Below are positions 1 through 11,533 of a stretch of 64,000 nucleotides of DNA, in pieces. Origin of the DNA: Cystobasidiopsis lactophilus (lineage: Eukaryota > Basidiomycota > Agaricostilbomycetes > Agaricostilbales > Chionosphaeraceae); contig BCIO01000001.1 in assembly GCA_001599975.1 (NCBI GenBank), positions 1,922,001-1,986,000 of the forward strand, in the 5' to 3' direction. Position numbers and translations under genes: made by a program. Each line of letters opens with the position of its first letter. Position 1 is the stretch's first letter. The notes below the pieces were generated by a model, which was not told where the DNA came from, searched no databases, and saw only the letters and a list, made by a program, of their open reading frames with translations.

Positions 1-1
1 G

Positions 2-196
2 GAGGCTCAACACAGGCCGATGACCAGGCAGCAGCTGGAGGACTTGGCTTCCAGAGACCCGGCGGCGGAAGAAGAATTCCGCAGGAGGCGGCAATGGGAA
101 GAAGAGCTTCGGAGAAGACAGCTGGGGGAGGAGCAACACAGGCCTACGATGGTCAGGGTAGATGATCCAGCCCATAATTTCCCTGACAGCGAATAG
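2..196 (+). CDS. 3' end of an unknown gene (partial)
   Basis: An open frame enters from the left edge and stops with TAG at 194-196, giving about 64 C-terminal residues. The segment is highly charged, with Glu/Arg runs such as EEEFRRRRQWEEEL, and would form a helix or coiled coil, ending in an acidic tail (PDSE). Seen: open frame and charged composition. No domain is recognisable from so short a piece, and the upstream part lies outside the window. The opposite-strand frame over the same bases is Ser/Cys-rich and looks like a shadow. Confidence 0.45.
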   Translation, partial: EAQHRPMTRQQLEDLASRDPAAEEEFRRRRQWEEELRRRQLGEEQHRPTMVRVDDPAHNFPDSE

Positions 197-453
197 TGCT
201 GAGGGGCCAACACCTTAACTGGGTTGTAAATAAGTGCAAGTATGGCATGCTTGCTTCAATTGTCGAAAAGTGCAAGGTTACAAAATTACAACAATGTCGC
301 ATCGAACACGAAAGAAGCGCGCCACCCAGCACAACACCAGGCTGGCGCTGGCCACTTAGCCCATCCTACAGGTCTTCAGATAGCCATTAGCCCCCATGGT
401 TTTACGCAGCATCTTATTGGCCTTCCTTTCCGCCGCTGTGGCCATCCTGGTCG

Positions 454-1569
454 TCAGACTTCTTGACAACCTCCCGCAATTGGGCTGAGCTCACCTCGAT
501 TCGTTCGGTGAAGCCGCCTCAACATCTTTGCTGAGTGATCCTCTGAGAGCTTCATAGCCGTGGCGTTCTGCGCAAGGTGGGCTAAGGCTGCGTCGATGGA
601 TCCGGGACTGCCGTTGTGTCTTTGAACGATGATAGACCATTTATCGGCTCGTTTAGCGATATCTTCAAGCTCCGCTAGCTCTTTCGCAAGGATTTCCGTC
701 ATCGCCGGCGTCCACACAGGGTGCCGAAGCGGCGGCGGCTTCTCTCCGTAATAGGACGCGGCCGCAGCGATCGCTTCAGACGCAGTGGAGAGTATCAGAT
801 GGCGAGCGTCCTGCAACAGGTCGGCGAGGAGCCTTATTTGCGCCTCCTGTGCCATACAGACTGTCAAAAGCGTTTTACAACCTCAGTGGCCCCACTCACT
901 TTGCAAACTGTCACAGAATAATGAGCGGCCACTGCGTCACTTCGGCTCAAAAAACGATCAAGTCTTGACCAGGCGCCTCGGTCGAAATCGTTGGAGGATA
1001 TCACCGTCTGTCCCGCTTGCTTTCTTCTTGCATATGCACGCCACAGGCCAACAACGGCACTGAACTGCCCCACGGGTTCCGCCACATGACAGGATGAATC
1101 TTCAGATTGAAAGCAGAGCAAAGTCTCCATCACGTCTAGATGAGCCGATATCTTCTGGATGTCGGGCTCCTCCCTCGTATTGACTAGGACGTGTAAATCC
1201 AAGAAGAGCAGCAATCGCTGGCTTATCACAAGCAGAGCACGATCTCGATGATTTTGTCTTTCGAGAAAGCATGTTGCACGAATGCTGGTGTGGCGATGCC
1301 GGGTCCAGAGGTAGAAAAGACCTGAAGGGACATGCTTGGGCCCTCTTTTAAGCTACCACAATGTACCGAGGATACTTACTGTAGAGACCCTGAGTTCGCG
1401 CAGAATCGCTAGAGCTCAATTTGCTGCCCACACGCAGAGAGAGTACGTGTTCAAAGAGCCGAAGCGACCAGGTGGCGAACAGGTGGCGAATTGAGGCCTT
1501 GTAACGACGGCAGTAAGACTTGAGACTGGACCCAGCACTTCTTGAGGCGCTTTTGGTAGAGACTTTCAT
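454..1569 (-). CDS. Hypothetical protein, 334 aa, three exons
   Basis: Exons 1380-1569, 900-1321 and 454-846 join in frame across introns with GTAAGT/CAG (1322-1379, 58 nt) and GTGAGT/CAG (847-899, 53 nt) borders, giving 334 aa. The N-terminus (MKVSTKSASRSAGSSLKSYCRR) is basic and Ser-rich, which could be a mitochondrial presequence. The rest is mainly helical, with an Ala-rich stretch (ASEAIAAAASYYGE) and a Leu/Glu-rich helix (MTEILAKELAELEDIAKRADKW). I do not recognise the family. Support is the phase-consistent splicing of three otherwise unremarkable frames, and no function is inferred. It is transcribed divergently from the HAD phosphatase gene. Confidence 0.6.
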
Positions 1570-2108
1570 GCTTCATATGGGGCCGAGTTGGTTGCTGCAG
1601 CGCAAGGACGCACGGACGCAAGCACTGCGCCGCCGCATAGAGGAGTAAATTTTCTAGTCGCAAACAAGAGCAGCGCCAAGGCAGCAGCAGACACGGATCT
1701 CGTCTCGACAAAGCGCAACAGTCACGAATCGTGCGAGTAATTGAGGATTTCGACATGGCCGTCCGAGGGCACCCCAGGTACCTGCCGCTGCTCAACACCC
1801 GTGATCTCTCCCTAATATATGATCGACGCGGCAGAAGGTCTTATGCCTTCTACCGTAGGTGACTGGGACCTCAGGTCATGGCTTGGGGGACTGGGCGTCG
1901 GAGTCGATTGCAATTCTCTCTCTCTCTCTCTCAGAAGGGTCCGTCAGCGGCAACCACCGTGTCGCCCAGACTCCGTCGTGCTAGGACGCTCTTTGCTCAA
2001 AATCGCAAGAGTCTGCAACTTGAGTCACCCAGAAGCGGACTCACTTGCTGCTTGTCAACGCGAACGGCATCTGAAGACTGGAATCGGAGTGCGGCCGCGA
2101 TCACCGCC
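1570..2108. promoter_or_regulatory. Divergent intergenic region with a (TC)9 tract
   Basis: This 539-bp region separates the start codon of the minus-strand unknown gene from that of the plus-strand HAD phosphatase gene, so it should hold both promoters. It contains a perfect TC dinucleotide tract at 1915-1932. Short frames across it on both strands have no conserved features. Confidence 0.5.
1915..1932. repeat. (TC)9 dinucleotide tract
   Basis: Nine uninterrupted TC units lie about 180 bp upstream of the HAD phosphatase start. Pyrimidine tracts are frequent in fungal promoters and 5' leaders. No specific role can be read from the sequence. Confidence 0.9.
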
Positions 2109-2977
2109 ATGCCTGCCAATCTATTGGTCCTTCTGGACTGGGACGAGACGATCACTTCGCATGACACTCTCTCACTCATTGCTCCTCCTGCTGGCCAGCA
2201 GAAGTACGGCCCTCCATTCGAATCTTACGGGAAAGCTTACCTCGAAGACCTTCAAACTTTTGCAAACCAATACCCACGGACGACTCTCACCGAGTTGATG
2301 GCATACCTGGAGAAGATTGATCAAGTGGAGCTGGACAGTCAAAAACGTATCGAGGAAGGCGGCTTGTTCAGGGATGCCCCTTTGGACGATTTGCGGGCCC
2401 GCGCCAGAATGGTCCAACTGCGCGACGGCTGGCATGACTTTGCGGAATGGCTGCGTTCGGCTGGAGCTTCTGTTGAGACTCACATCATCTCGGTGGGATG
2501 GTCCGCCACGTTCATGCGGGAGCGTCTGGCAAACGCTCCTATTCGATCTATCTGCGCTAACGAAGTCGAGATGGGTGGGTTCCCCGGTTGTTCTTTTCGG
2601 TAGCTTGGTTGATAATATGTGCAGTGGATGGACTTGGCACCGGACGGCTGACAAAGTCGTTCGATGCCCACTCTCGAGAGGGCGAAGAAGGCCGAGGCAG
2701 CCTCCGGACAGGCCTTCACAAGTTGCACCAGCTTCGAAGGCTCAAGAGTCAAGCACAGCTATTGCGCCCTTTCAAAAGTGTATACGTTGGCGACTCGGTC
2801 ACGGACCTTCCCTGCTTGTTGGAAGTCGACTTTGGCTTGGTCATGGGGAAAGCGCTGGCTGACAAGTGCCAAGCGCTCGGCGTGGATGTCTACCGCGGCC
2901 CTCCCAGCCTACAGCACCCACTCATCTTAATCTCGAACTGGTTTGACGCTATGAAGATCCTGGAGCTGATTAGCTAA
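2109..2977 (+). CDS. HAD-superfamily phosphatase (phosphoserine phosphatase/MtnX-like), 272 aa
   Basis: Exons 2109-2574 and 2625-2977 are joined across a 50-nt GTGGGT...CAG intron in phase 1. The catalytic HAD motif I is at residues 8-14 (LDWDETI, DxDxT type). Motif III/IV appears near the C-terminus as VGDSVTD, the pattern that binds Mg2+ in this superfamily. The length fits the class of soluble fungal phosphatases related to phosphoserine phosphatase and MtnX. Family knowledge predicts phosphomonoester hydrolysis through a phospho-aspartate; the substrate cannot be told from sequence. ATG 2109 is chosen because motif I starts immediately after it, as is usual here. Confidence 0.82.
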
Positions 2978-3066
2978 TACGATTGGCGGCGGCTCGTGGC
3001 CTCGGCATGGCGGCAGGCAGGCGCTTGGCAACCTTTCCCATTCTTGACCCTTGACCTGCACATACG

Positions 3067-4928
3067 ATGCTCTTTGGAGGTGCTGCAATAGTGCTTGCGC
3101 TGGTGTGCTATGCCTTGCATCGGATATGGCTCCAGCGGCGGGCTGCAGCGGCAACTGTTAAGAGCGGCTTGACCGCCACAGAGGATGGGGGCGAGGAAGA
3201 CATCGACGGTCGGAAATTTGGAGGTAGATGAGATTTGGCTTGGTTTGCAGATCGTGGCGGCTGACTAACAAAGTCTTCGTCTCAGAGTGGCAGCCGTCTG
3301 ATTGGACGTATCCCCAAATTGCGCCTCGGACAGACTTTGTTCTGCAGGACACTCCCGTGCCACTGTACAGAGCTTTCAAATACGAGTACAAGAGGGTGGG
3401 TTTACGCCGTCAATTTGCCGCCCGAGCCTTATCTAAACTTGTCGTTAGCATACGATCAACACCAAGGCTCTGGAAACGGCCGACTGGGTCATGATAGACA
3501 AAACTCTTCCGCAATACATCAAAAGAAAGCAGACGCGCTATGCGGCAAGGGGCGATAAGATTGTGAAGGTGCTGCCAGCCGCGCAAGAGGCAGCGGATGA
3601 GTTTGGCCAGGACATGTTGGGTGAGCCCATTCTTTCCCCCATCAAGGCATAAAAAAGTCTCAGACTTCGCAGAGTATTTGTCTCGACGGTACCCAACAGT
3701 TTATGAAGTCACTCGGCACAAAAACTCTGATGGGTCAGTTTCGCAAGGCTCTCGGTCCCCCGGCGTGACTGAGTGAACCGGCCGCCCCCCAGATGGTACG
3801 GCGAGGGCAGCATATCGACGGTGAAGATACCGCAGATGGACATCTTTTACGATCTGTCGAAGGACAACGCCTTCCTGGTGAGCCGCTTGATCAATTGACG
3901 CAACTCTGGGCGCTGATTTTCCTTTTATTCAAAGGTGGCCGGTTTGCTGCAGCCAGCTGATGTCAACATTCTTCTCGAGCAGCCAGATGGACAGGTGGGC
4001 TTGGGCATATGTCCGCGTCTGAATGCCGCTTACCCTGCACGTCAGTACAAGCTTCAAGCATGCCACTTCGGGATAGGCGGCGGCCAGCGTCTAAAAGACA
4101 AACGTGAGGGCTACCCTGATGGCTTACAACTTCAGGCACTTACAACCACGCAGTCGGGCTGGATCTGACAAAGTTGCACACTTCCGGCCGTGTGCCGCAC
4201 TATGCCACGGTATGGCTTTCCAGCTTATTAATGCGAATCAAGTTTTGATCGTCTGCATTGTAGCAACTGGAGAACCCTCTAGCACGCTTCCTCTCAAAAA
4301 TGCGTGTGCCGACCCCGGTTGTTCGCCATTCGTCCACCTTTACAGCTGATGGCAGGTCACTTCTTCGGGCTCCTGATGCATCACTAACGATAATCTCAGA
4401 TGATTGGCACTGGCCAACTCGCATGATGGGCCCGGAGGACGACTATGACCCTGAACTGGGCGGGCCAGCTAGGGATTCGCCTTCTTTCAAAACCTTTGAG
4501 CGCTCGAAGCCAATCACCGACCCAACGCTTTTGTTGTTGCGACAAGAACGACAAACGCTCAGACGTCTGCCGAGATCAGGGGCGCTAGTGTGGATGGTGC
4601 ATACTTTCGTCACTCCGGTGCCCGACTTCGTGGACGAGCCTGGAATGCCCAAAAGGTTGGTGTTCCCCGTCTAACTCACAGGCTAACCAAGGAGCCTCAA
4701 CATGGATCTGCAGAATTGCAAGTCACTTGCGCTCCTGGGACGATGAGATTGCCGAGTGAGCGCGTTTCTTGCCTGGTATAGAACCCGACTCATGTGTGTG
4801 TGGCCAGGCACCGCGGGCTTGGTCAGTTCAGCGACTGCGTTCTTCCATGGCTGGACGACTTGCACCGCCAACAGGTAGAGGCGGGCAAATGTACAGACGG
4901 CCACATGACCATAGATTGGCCATTCTAA
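3067..4928 (+). CDS. DUF3445 / heme-dependent oxidative N-demethylase-like protein
   Basis: An N-terminal hydrophobic anchor (residues 2-20) precedes a multi-exon body. Exons: 3067-3223, 3286-3395, 3449-3620, 3673-3733, 3793-3877, 3935-3994, 4046-4103, 4136-4209, then 4264 onward to the stop at 4926-4928. Conserved pieces include YPTVYEVTRHKNSDGWYGEG and, near the C-terminus, LRQERQTLRRLPRSGALVW, which match my memory of the DUF3445 (HODM-like, often called HRQ) family. Such proteins are heme oxidoreductases, and some fungal members carry a membrane anchor. Phases close through exon 8. Three junctions are less certain: the intron ending at 4135 has two possible donors, the intron near 4346-4400 may use a GC donor, and the intron ending at 4681 is discussed under rejected items. 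Confidence 0.7.
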
Positions 4929-5099
4929 GGGGACGGTCCAGTGGCTGGCCACACCTGTGCAAACCAAATAGCTCGAAGCTTACCTGGGAGGAGCTGAACT
5001 TACGAACGCGACCACAATTTTCTCTGGAGCCCGCCACCAAGCTTTGAACATCGAAAAACATTTTCCCCAAAACCTCCACTGCCACACCTGCTGCAAAAC

Positions 5100-6147
5100 A
5101 TGGCCGACGCCCCTGGAGCCATCAGAGTGACCTACAATGATATTCACCGACTTGTGGAAAAAGCTGCGACCGAGATCAAGGCAGAATTTAGGCCAGACTT
5201 GATTGTGGCTATCGGTGAGCTTCGCAGGCTGACGGCTTCCGCGGACGCTCACAGACGTGCGTCTTTGCAGGCGGAGGAGGCTTTATTCCTGCTCGTATTC
5301 TCAGGTCTTTCTTGAAGACTGAAGGAAGGTGAGCATTAGCTCCAGCAAATGCGACGTCGCGTGCAGTGCAATGAACGTTCCTCAATACGGCAGGAAGAAC
5401 ATCCCGATCCAAGCCATTGGTCTTTCTTTGTACGAAGAACTGGGAGGTGCTTTCACCAACGGCGGGCTCGGTGCCGAGGAGAAGATTGGCAAAGAGGTCA
5501 GCCGCCTGGCGAAAATTGACTTCCGCGCGCCGCAAGCTCACTTCTGAGCTCTTCAGGTCATCCGAACCCAATGGTTGGATCACAGCACTCTGGGCAACCA
5601 GCCGCTGCTGGGCAGGAAGATTTTGATCGTGGACGAAGTCGACGATTCGCGCACGCGAGTATCCTCAATCGCGAAACTTCGTTCTGTGTGCTGACAGAAG
5701 AGCTCCCACAGGACTCTTGGCTACGCAATCTCTGAGCTGAAGAAGGATGTCGAGGATCAGTCCGCCCAGCTGCCCGCTGACAAGCAAAAGACGGTCGGCC
5801 CAACTGACTTTGCCGTCTTCGTTGGTACGCTTGCAAAGCCTCTGTCAGCCTCGACTTGGTTGACTTTTGAAAATTGCAGTCCACAATAAAGACAAGCTTA
5901 AGACGGGCTCTATCCCGAAGGAGGTCAAATATTTCACTGGCGGTTCGTGGTTCCGCGCTCTCTTCATATGTGATAAGCCTTATCTTGTGGACAGCCACGA
6001 CTGGAGATGTGTGGATACATTGTGAGTACCATCTGATTTGGAAGCAACTCCAAAGCTGAGGAGCTCTCGCACCAAGATCCGTGGGAGCAGCAAGACATTC
6101 TAGAACACGATCGTTTGGCTGCGGAAGCGGCCAAAGCTACAGCCTAG
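5100..6147 (+). CDS. Xanthine/hypoxanthine(-guanine) phosphoribosyltransferase, 228 aa
   Basis: Seven exons (5100-5214, 5271-5328, 5394-5496, 5557-5654, 5712-5824, 5880-6008, 6077-6147) close exactly to 228 aa. The PRPP-binding loop is unmistakable: ILIVDEVDDSRTTL, spanning the exon 4/5 junction. The N-terminal IVAIGGGGFIPARIL and C-terminal WRYPWEQQDI resemble yeast Xpt1/Hpt1. The enzyme salvages purine bases by transferring phosphoribose from PRPP, in the cytosol. Which base is preferred cannot be decided by eye. Intron 4 (5655-5711) needs a GC donor (GCGAGT), because the GT alternative destroys the PRPP motif. Confidence 0.88.
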
Positions 6148-7153
6148 AGATTTTACCATCTTATCCTGGACCGTATACGAGGAGTGTGATCGGAATCCGA
6201 TGGAGAGCCCGACCACGGAGAGCTGTCGACACATTTTTTTTGTTCCTTCTCCTATGAATTTGCACCGCCTTCCGCTTGTTCCAGACTGATGCGTTTCTGG
6301 TTTCTATCTGGATTTCTGCATGGGAGTCAGGGTCTTTACTTTGCTGCGACCGACGCCAGGATCTGTAAGTACATGGCTCTCTCTGCGGTTGTCCTACTTT
6401 GTTGAGATCCCTCTAGCCACTCAGAATGCCATGGCCCGGACTCAATGAAGACCGGAACTGAGTTCAAGGGCCTCCAGGCTCGATCGCGACGCTTCAGCTC
6501 ATCGATTCCCATTTGCACGTTTCCGCCACCACCAACGAGCCGAACAGGTTTGCTCGCTCACGCCGCCAGCACCATCCGCCAAGCCTCTTTTGAGGCGGTT
6601 CAATGGCAGTACAGGAGAGTCTTCATGCTTTGCCAGCTTTTTAAGGCGATTGGGTTCAGCGGAGCAAAGTGGCAGGACGCGATCAAAGCCGAATCTCGGA
6701 TCTCCAAGTCGAAGTGTTTGCTGCCTTGGGAAAGACGGTCTCTTCCAATCTGAGTCTGAGTTTGAGAAGCGTCGACATCATTGCCGGGCCGAGACCCTCG
6801 CGGCCTCCAATTCATGCGCCCCCGCCACACGCGGTTGAAAATATTTGTTGGTCCGCATCCTTCCCCGGCTGTCGTTGGCCTTGCCTGCTAGCCCGGTTTC
6901 CAGCAAACAGTTTACCTTTGAGACACTTAAAATAACCCACTGGTCAAACGAGTCAGGCTCATTCGTCGAGCCCGAGAGCCAATCAAAAGAATCGGCAAGC
7001 AGAGATCTGCCATCGCCTCGACCGCTTCCCTTGCTCTGCCCCGTTCTTGGACCCTACAGACCTGCTTCAGACCTGCCAGCAGCTCGTTGCAGCAAAACCC
7101 AAACCTAAAAAAGGACTCAGCGCAGTCCACTTGCCTTTAGACGCCGGCAGCAA
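6148..7153. other. 1.0-kb region without a convincing gene
   Basis: Between the phosphoribosyltransferase stop and the mitoferrin start no long conserved frame is visible on either strand. A plausible plus-strand intron (GTAAGT at 6365, branch-like region, CAG ending 6424, 60 nt) is present, but the joined frames stop within a few codons. A minus-strand frame at 6336-6516 and plus frames at 6445-6753 and 6669-6935 look like chance. It probably holds 3' and 5' UTRs and the carrier promoter; a non-coding transcript is possible. Confidence 0.4.
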
Positions 7154-8579
7154 ATGTCGCCAGTCGTCGATGCCGAGGAGATTGAGTACGAAGGGCTGGA
7201 GGGCGCTCCACGTAAGTGAACCTGTCCAGATAGCCTAAGCCGCAACCAGCGCTGACGGCCTGGCCCATCTCCCAAACCCCCTTCCCTCACATCTTTCGAT
7301 TCAAATTTTTTACCTTCTGCGCTCGCTTTGCCACCCTCGCAGTGTCCGTCAACATGATGGCAGGAGCCTTGGCTGGCATCTCAGAGCACGCCGTCATGTT
7401 TCCAGTCGATTCCATCAAGACGCGGATGCAGGTGTACACCACCTCGCCCCAGGCCATCTACTCGGGCATGACCCACGCCTTCAGTCGGATCTCGAGCACC
7501 GAGGGGACAGGCCGTTTATGGAGAGGGGTGGGCAGTGTGATTCTGGGAGCAGGGCCGGCGCACGCGGTCTACTTTGGGACGTACGAAGTTGTCAAGGAAG
7601 CGACGGGAGGCAACTTGGCACTCGGGGGGACGCACATTGGCTCGACCGGTCCGTTCCTTGCCTTCTCATTGTCTTTGTCTGAGGAACACAATCTCACGTC
7701 AACCTTCGGAAACGAACAGCATTAGCAGGGGCAGCGGCGACAACGGCATCGGACGCCTTCATGAACCCCTTTGACGGTTCGCAGCACTCTTTCCTGTTCG
7801 ATGACCGTCTTCTGACTTGATTCTTTGGACATGTAGTGGTGAAGCAACGACTGCAGATGCACAACGCAACGTCGAAGACGGTTGCCGATACCTTTCGAAA
7901 TATCTACAGGACAGAAGGCCTCTCAGCTCTCTGGATCTCATACCCCACCACCCTCAGTGCGTTTCTTGCTTCTGTTTTGAAGCTCTCAAATGCTGAGACG
8001 GAAGGTTGCCGCAGTGATGAACGTGCCGTTCACCGCCGTCCAGTTCACCGTTTACGAGCACACCAAACATTTCCTCAACCCTTCCAACACTTACTCCCCT
8101 CTTTCCCACGTCACCTCTGGCGGTCTGGCAGGCGCACTCGCAGCAGCAGTCACGACGCCGCTAGATGTGTGCAAAACGCTGTTGCAGACTCGAGGCGAAT
8201 CCGATGTGGCGGCCATTCGGGCGGCAAGGGGGATGAAGGATGCAGCGACGATCGTTTGGCGGCGGGACGGCTTCAAGGGCTTCTTCAGAGGGCTGGTGCC
8301 CAGGATATGGGTCCATGCGCCGAGTAACGCGATTTGCTGGTGAGTCACCTCTCTTGCTCGGTCTTGGCAACCGCCTGGAGCTGACCTCCTTCCTCTAGGC
8401 TTTCGTACGAACGTAAGTTGCTGGGCTTTTTTACTTTTTATTTGTGCTCATTGGATGACCGCCCATGCTGCAGTCTTCAAGGCAAGTGTCTCATGCGCAC
8501 TTCACCCACAGCATAAAGCTAACACAAAAATGAGCAGGAAGTCTTCCTAGGGCGGATAGGCAACTTCACTTCGGCATAA
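7154..8579 (+). CDS. MRS3/4: Mitoferrin-type mitochondrial carrier (Mrs3/Mrs4 family), 306 aa
   Basis: Eight exons (7154-7211, 7343-7648, 7729-7776, 7837-7956, 8015-8339, 8399-8412, 8474-8481, 8538-8579) sum to 306 aa, the usual carrier length. Three carrier repeats are visible with signatures FPVDSIKTRMQ, NPFDVVKQRLQ and TPLDVCKTLLQ (Px[DE]xx[KR]). The first repeat begins with GALAGISEHAVMFP, and the contact residues GMTH...A and GLVPRIWVHAPSNAICWLSYE match mitoferrins. Expected role: ferrous iron import across the inner mitochondrial membrane for heme and Fe-S synthesis. Exons 6 and 7 are only 14 and 8 nt, and the intron after exon 7 starts with GCAAGT. Confidence 0.93.
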
Positions 8580-8710
8580 CTCTTAGAGCTCTTTCTAGCA
8601 CACCCAAGACATGTAAACCAGTTTTCCAGGGAAAGCGAAAGCGCTTCGTGAGAGGAAGTGAGGGCTTCTGAGGGGACGTCCGACTTCTCAAGTCGCTCAG
8701 GGGCCGCACC

Positions 8711-11533
8711 ATGCTGCCTTCCACCTCGACCCGAGGCGTGCGTGGCCTGGAAGCCTACGCACAGGAGCGTGGCCTGGTCAAGGAGCTCTCCCTCTCACTC
8801 CTCCGCGAGACGAGGCTGGGCATTGATGCGAGCCACTACCTGTCCGTGCTGCTGGACGACCCGCGCGTGCAGGAGCCGCTGGTGACTGCCATGGGCGGCC
8901 TCCCTTTGGCGTTGGCCTCCAGAGTCGAGCAGCACATGCGCACCCTCGAGGCGCACAAGATCAAGCCCATCGTCGTCTTCCCAGGCATCGACACCGCCGA
9001 GCGCCCAGAGCGCCGCAACCCGTCCCAAGCCCAGGCGACGGCGACGAGCATGGGCATCAGGGACGCCGAGAGCCTCAAGCCTGAGGACAGGCAGCGGGCG
9101 TGGGACAACTGGGAGCAGAACAAGACGGAGGTCGCCAGGCAGTGGTTTGCTTCGGCGTCCAGCCTCAGCTGGCGAGACATCGTCCGCCTAGTCCACAAGC
9201 AGCTTCGACACCGCCGCACAGAGTTTATGACGGCCCCGTACATGGCCTCAGCCCAGGTTGGTCCTTCGCGCTTCGAATTCCTGTGCATGAATGCATTGTT
9301 GACCTGGCTCCCTTCATCAATGCCCACAGCTCGTCTACCTCGAGCGCCACCCAAAATCCTACGTCCATGCCATCTATGGCTCTACAGAGACCCTGCTTTT
9401 CGACGGCGTCGACAAGGTCATCATTGGCATCAACTGGAACAATTCGACCTTCACCTTCGTCTCCAAGCGGGACATCCTCGCAGACGTCGCCATCACCTCT
9501 GAGCAGTTCCTCGACGTTGGCTTGATGGCTGGCACCGACAAGTGCCCGCCGGTGCCCATCTTCAATCCACAAGACATGACCTTCCGCCATCCCCTCAACA
9601 TCCTCTCCCAATACAAGCTTGGCACCAATGTCATCCTTGCCCTCCAAGACTCCCAGCCCGGCTTCCGAGCCATCAACTACGCCGATCTTTACGCCCGCGC
9701 TCGGTGCCTATACAAATTCTCTTTGGTGCTGGTCGCGGAAGAGGGGCGCGTCCTGCCTTTGCCTTTGGCCCTGCAGTCTCCTCCACCTCTGCCATCCATC
9801 ACCGCTGCCGATATCCCCAGCGACTTGCACGAAGTGTTCTCGCCCCGCTTGCCAGACTTGGCCTTTTTTCAGCTGTGGCGCGGCTTGTCCGCGGGAGTGG
9901 CCATGAACGCGCTGGCGCAAGGCATCTGGATCGACGAGACTCCGCTGTGCGGGGGGACGACGGACGACTACAAGCGGTTCTTGAAGGACGTGTTGACCGA
10001 CCACCCCCAGTCGCCGCGCACGGTGGCGGTGGGCCTCATCTCGTCCGCTTTGAATGATTTTTGGAGAGCCCGGCAGGTGGTGCGTTCTGCTTTCGTTTCC
10101 TTTTCCGCTTTGCTGAGACCAAGTCTCATTGTCGTTTGCTTGAATAGCAAGCGGCCTTCTACTTCGATAACCCGATGGGTCCGGCAAACCTTATTCAACA
10201 TGCCTCTCCCCCTACCGTCTCCATCATGCGCTCCACCAGAGATTGGAATGTCCCTCTGGGCTTCATTGAGGAGCAACTGAGGCAACAAAGTGTAAGCAAT
10301 TCACCCCCTCGACGTATTCGAGAGTCAATTCCTCACTTCGCGACGTGTTTCAGTCCAGCACCATCGACCTCAAGCTTTGCCTGGGTGCAACAGCCAGCTC
10401 CAAATACTCTGGTCTCACTAAGACTCAGCGAAATCCAGAGAAGGCAAGTGACGGCCTGCTTCAGGGTGGCAAAACTAAGGCTCATTTCGTCCGCTTTCGT
10501 TTCAGCTGCTGGAGAAAAAGGATGAGGTGGTCGCTAACACGCTCTGGCGTTTCTTGGAACTCCGAGGGTGAGATCGAATTCCCGAGTGGTGATCGCAAAG
10601 CCGAAACTCAATTGGCGGCGTAGAGTTCTGACGAGCGAGCACAAGCACAACGCCCACTCCAAAGCCCTCTTTAAGGCCATCGAACGGTCCCGCGTCAACG
10701 ATCGCTTCCAAGAACCGCTTTACCTCGCTCTTGAGTTGTGAGTGTCATTTGGCCCTCGCAGCGCCAGGACTGAATACTGGCCCCAGAATCCGAGCCAATG
10801 TCTTGCACGGTGGTCGATACGGCGGTCAGGTTTGGAGCGGCGGCCCCAACTTTGGCACCGAGGCCGAAAAGCAAAGCATGCTCCTGGTGCTCCGCGTCAC
10901 CAGCATCGTTTCGCTCAATTTCAACGTGAGATTTGCTTTTCACAAGGCTGTGGCATACCCTCTGATGACTCTACTTTCCTAATACACAGGCGACGGCGTG
11001 GACCGGGCCCATCTCAAGAGAGCTGCTGGTCTTCAACTCCTTCCTCCGGTCACTGACGCGTTCGCTGCGAGCTCTGATGGAAGCCACTGTGATGAACATG
11101 CTGCTGTGTGGCGATGCCACTCGGGACCGAGAGGACTACTTCGACACCGCCCTCAGCCTGCCCTTCTTGGCCGACACTTCGACGGCTATGGGCATCATGA
11201 TCAAGGTCTACTGCGACGTTGTCCTGCACATGTCGGAACAGATGGGTGGCGGCGTGGCGGGGCCGAATGTTGAGGTGGCAAAGGAAGCGGCGGTGGGCAT
11301 GCTGGACGACAATTTTGGCACGAGCGTCAAAAACCCCAAGGCTGAGCTGGAGCGCGGCTTTCGCTTCTGGGACACGGTTGGTTCCTCCGTCCTTGACACA
11401 AGCACTGAGCCTCGCTGACGCGTGAGTTCAGGTTGTGGTGCTGGTGCGAACTTTGAAGGAGGAGAAGGCGATTTCGAACGAGCTGTTCGAGCAGTTCGCG
11501 ACAGCCGACAATTACATCAAGGTTTTTCGTTGA
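8711..11533 (+). CDS. MKT1: Mkt1-like post-transcriptional regulator (XPG-like fold), 776 aa
   Basis: Nine exons (8711-9256, 9330-10076, 10148-10291, 10354-10443, 10506-10567, 10624-10737, 10787-10925, 10990-11376, 11432-11533) close to 776 aa. The N-terminus (RGLEAYAQERGL, LGIDASHYL) is the XPG/FEN-like N-domain. The internal region carries YVHAIYGSTETLLFDGVDKVI, the degenerate XPG-I part. The C-terminal half matches the Mkt1 C-domain (PLYLALEL, MGIMIKVYCDVVLHM). In yeast Mkt1 acts with Pbp1 in translation and mRNA control. The intron at 10444-10505 begins GCAAGT right after AAG, and no GT donor keeps the frame. The 49-nt intron 10738-10786 restores the frame at ELIRANVLHGG. Confidence 0.9.

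Noticed and set aside
4660-4681. Apparent 22-nt intron in the DUF3445 gene
   Set aside because: A GT donor at 4660 with the CAG ending 4681 keeps the frame, but an upstream donor at about 4630 gives a normal 52-nt intron in the same phase, matching the window's typical size.
10738-10767. 30-nt intron in MKT1
   Set aside because: Its phase is wrong; the acceptor at 10786 (49 nt) restores the conserved sequence.
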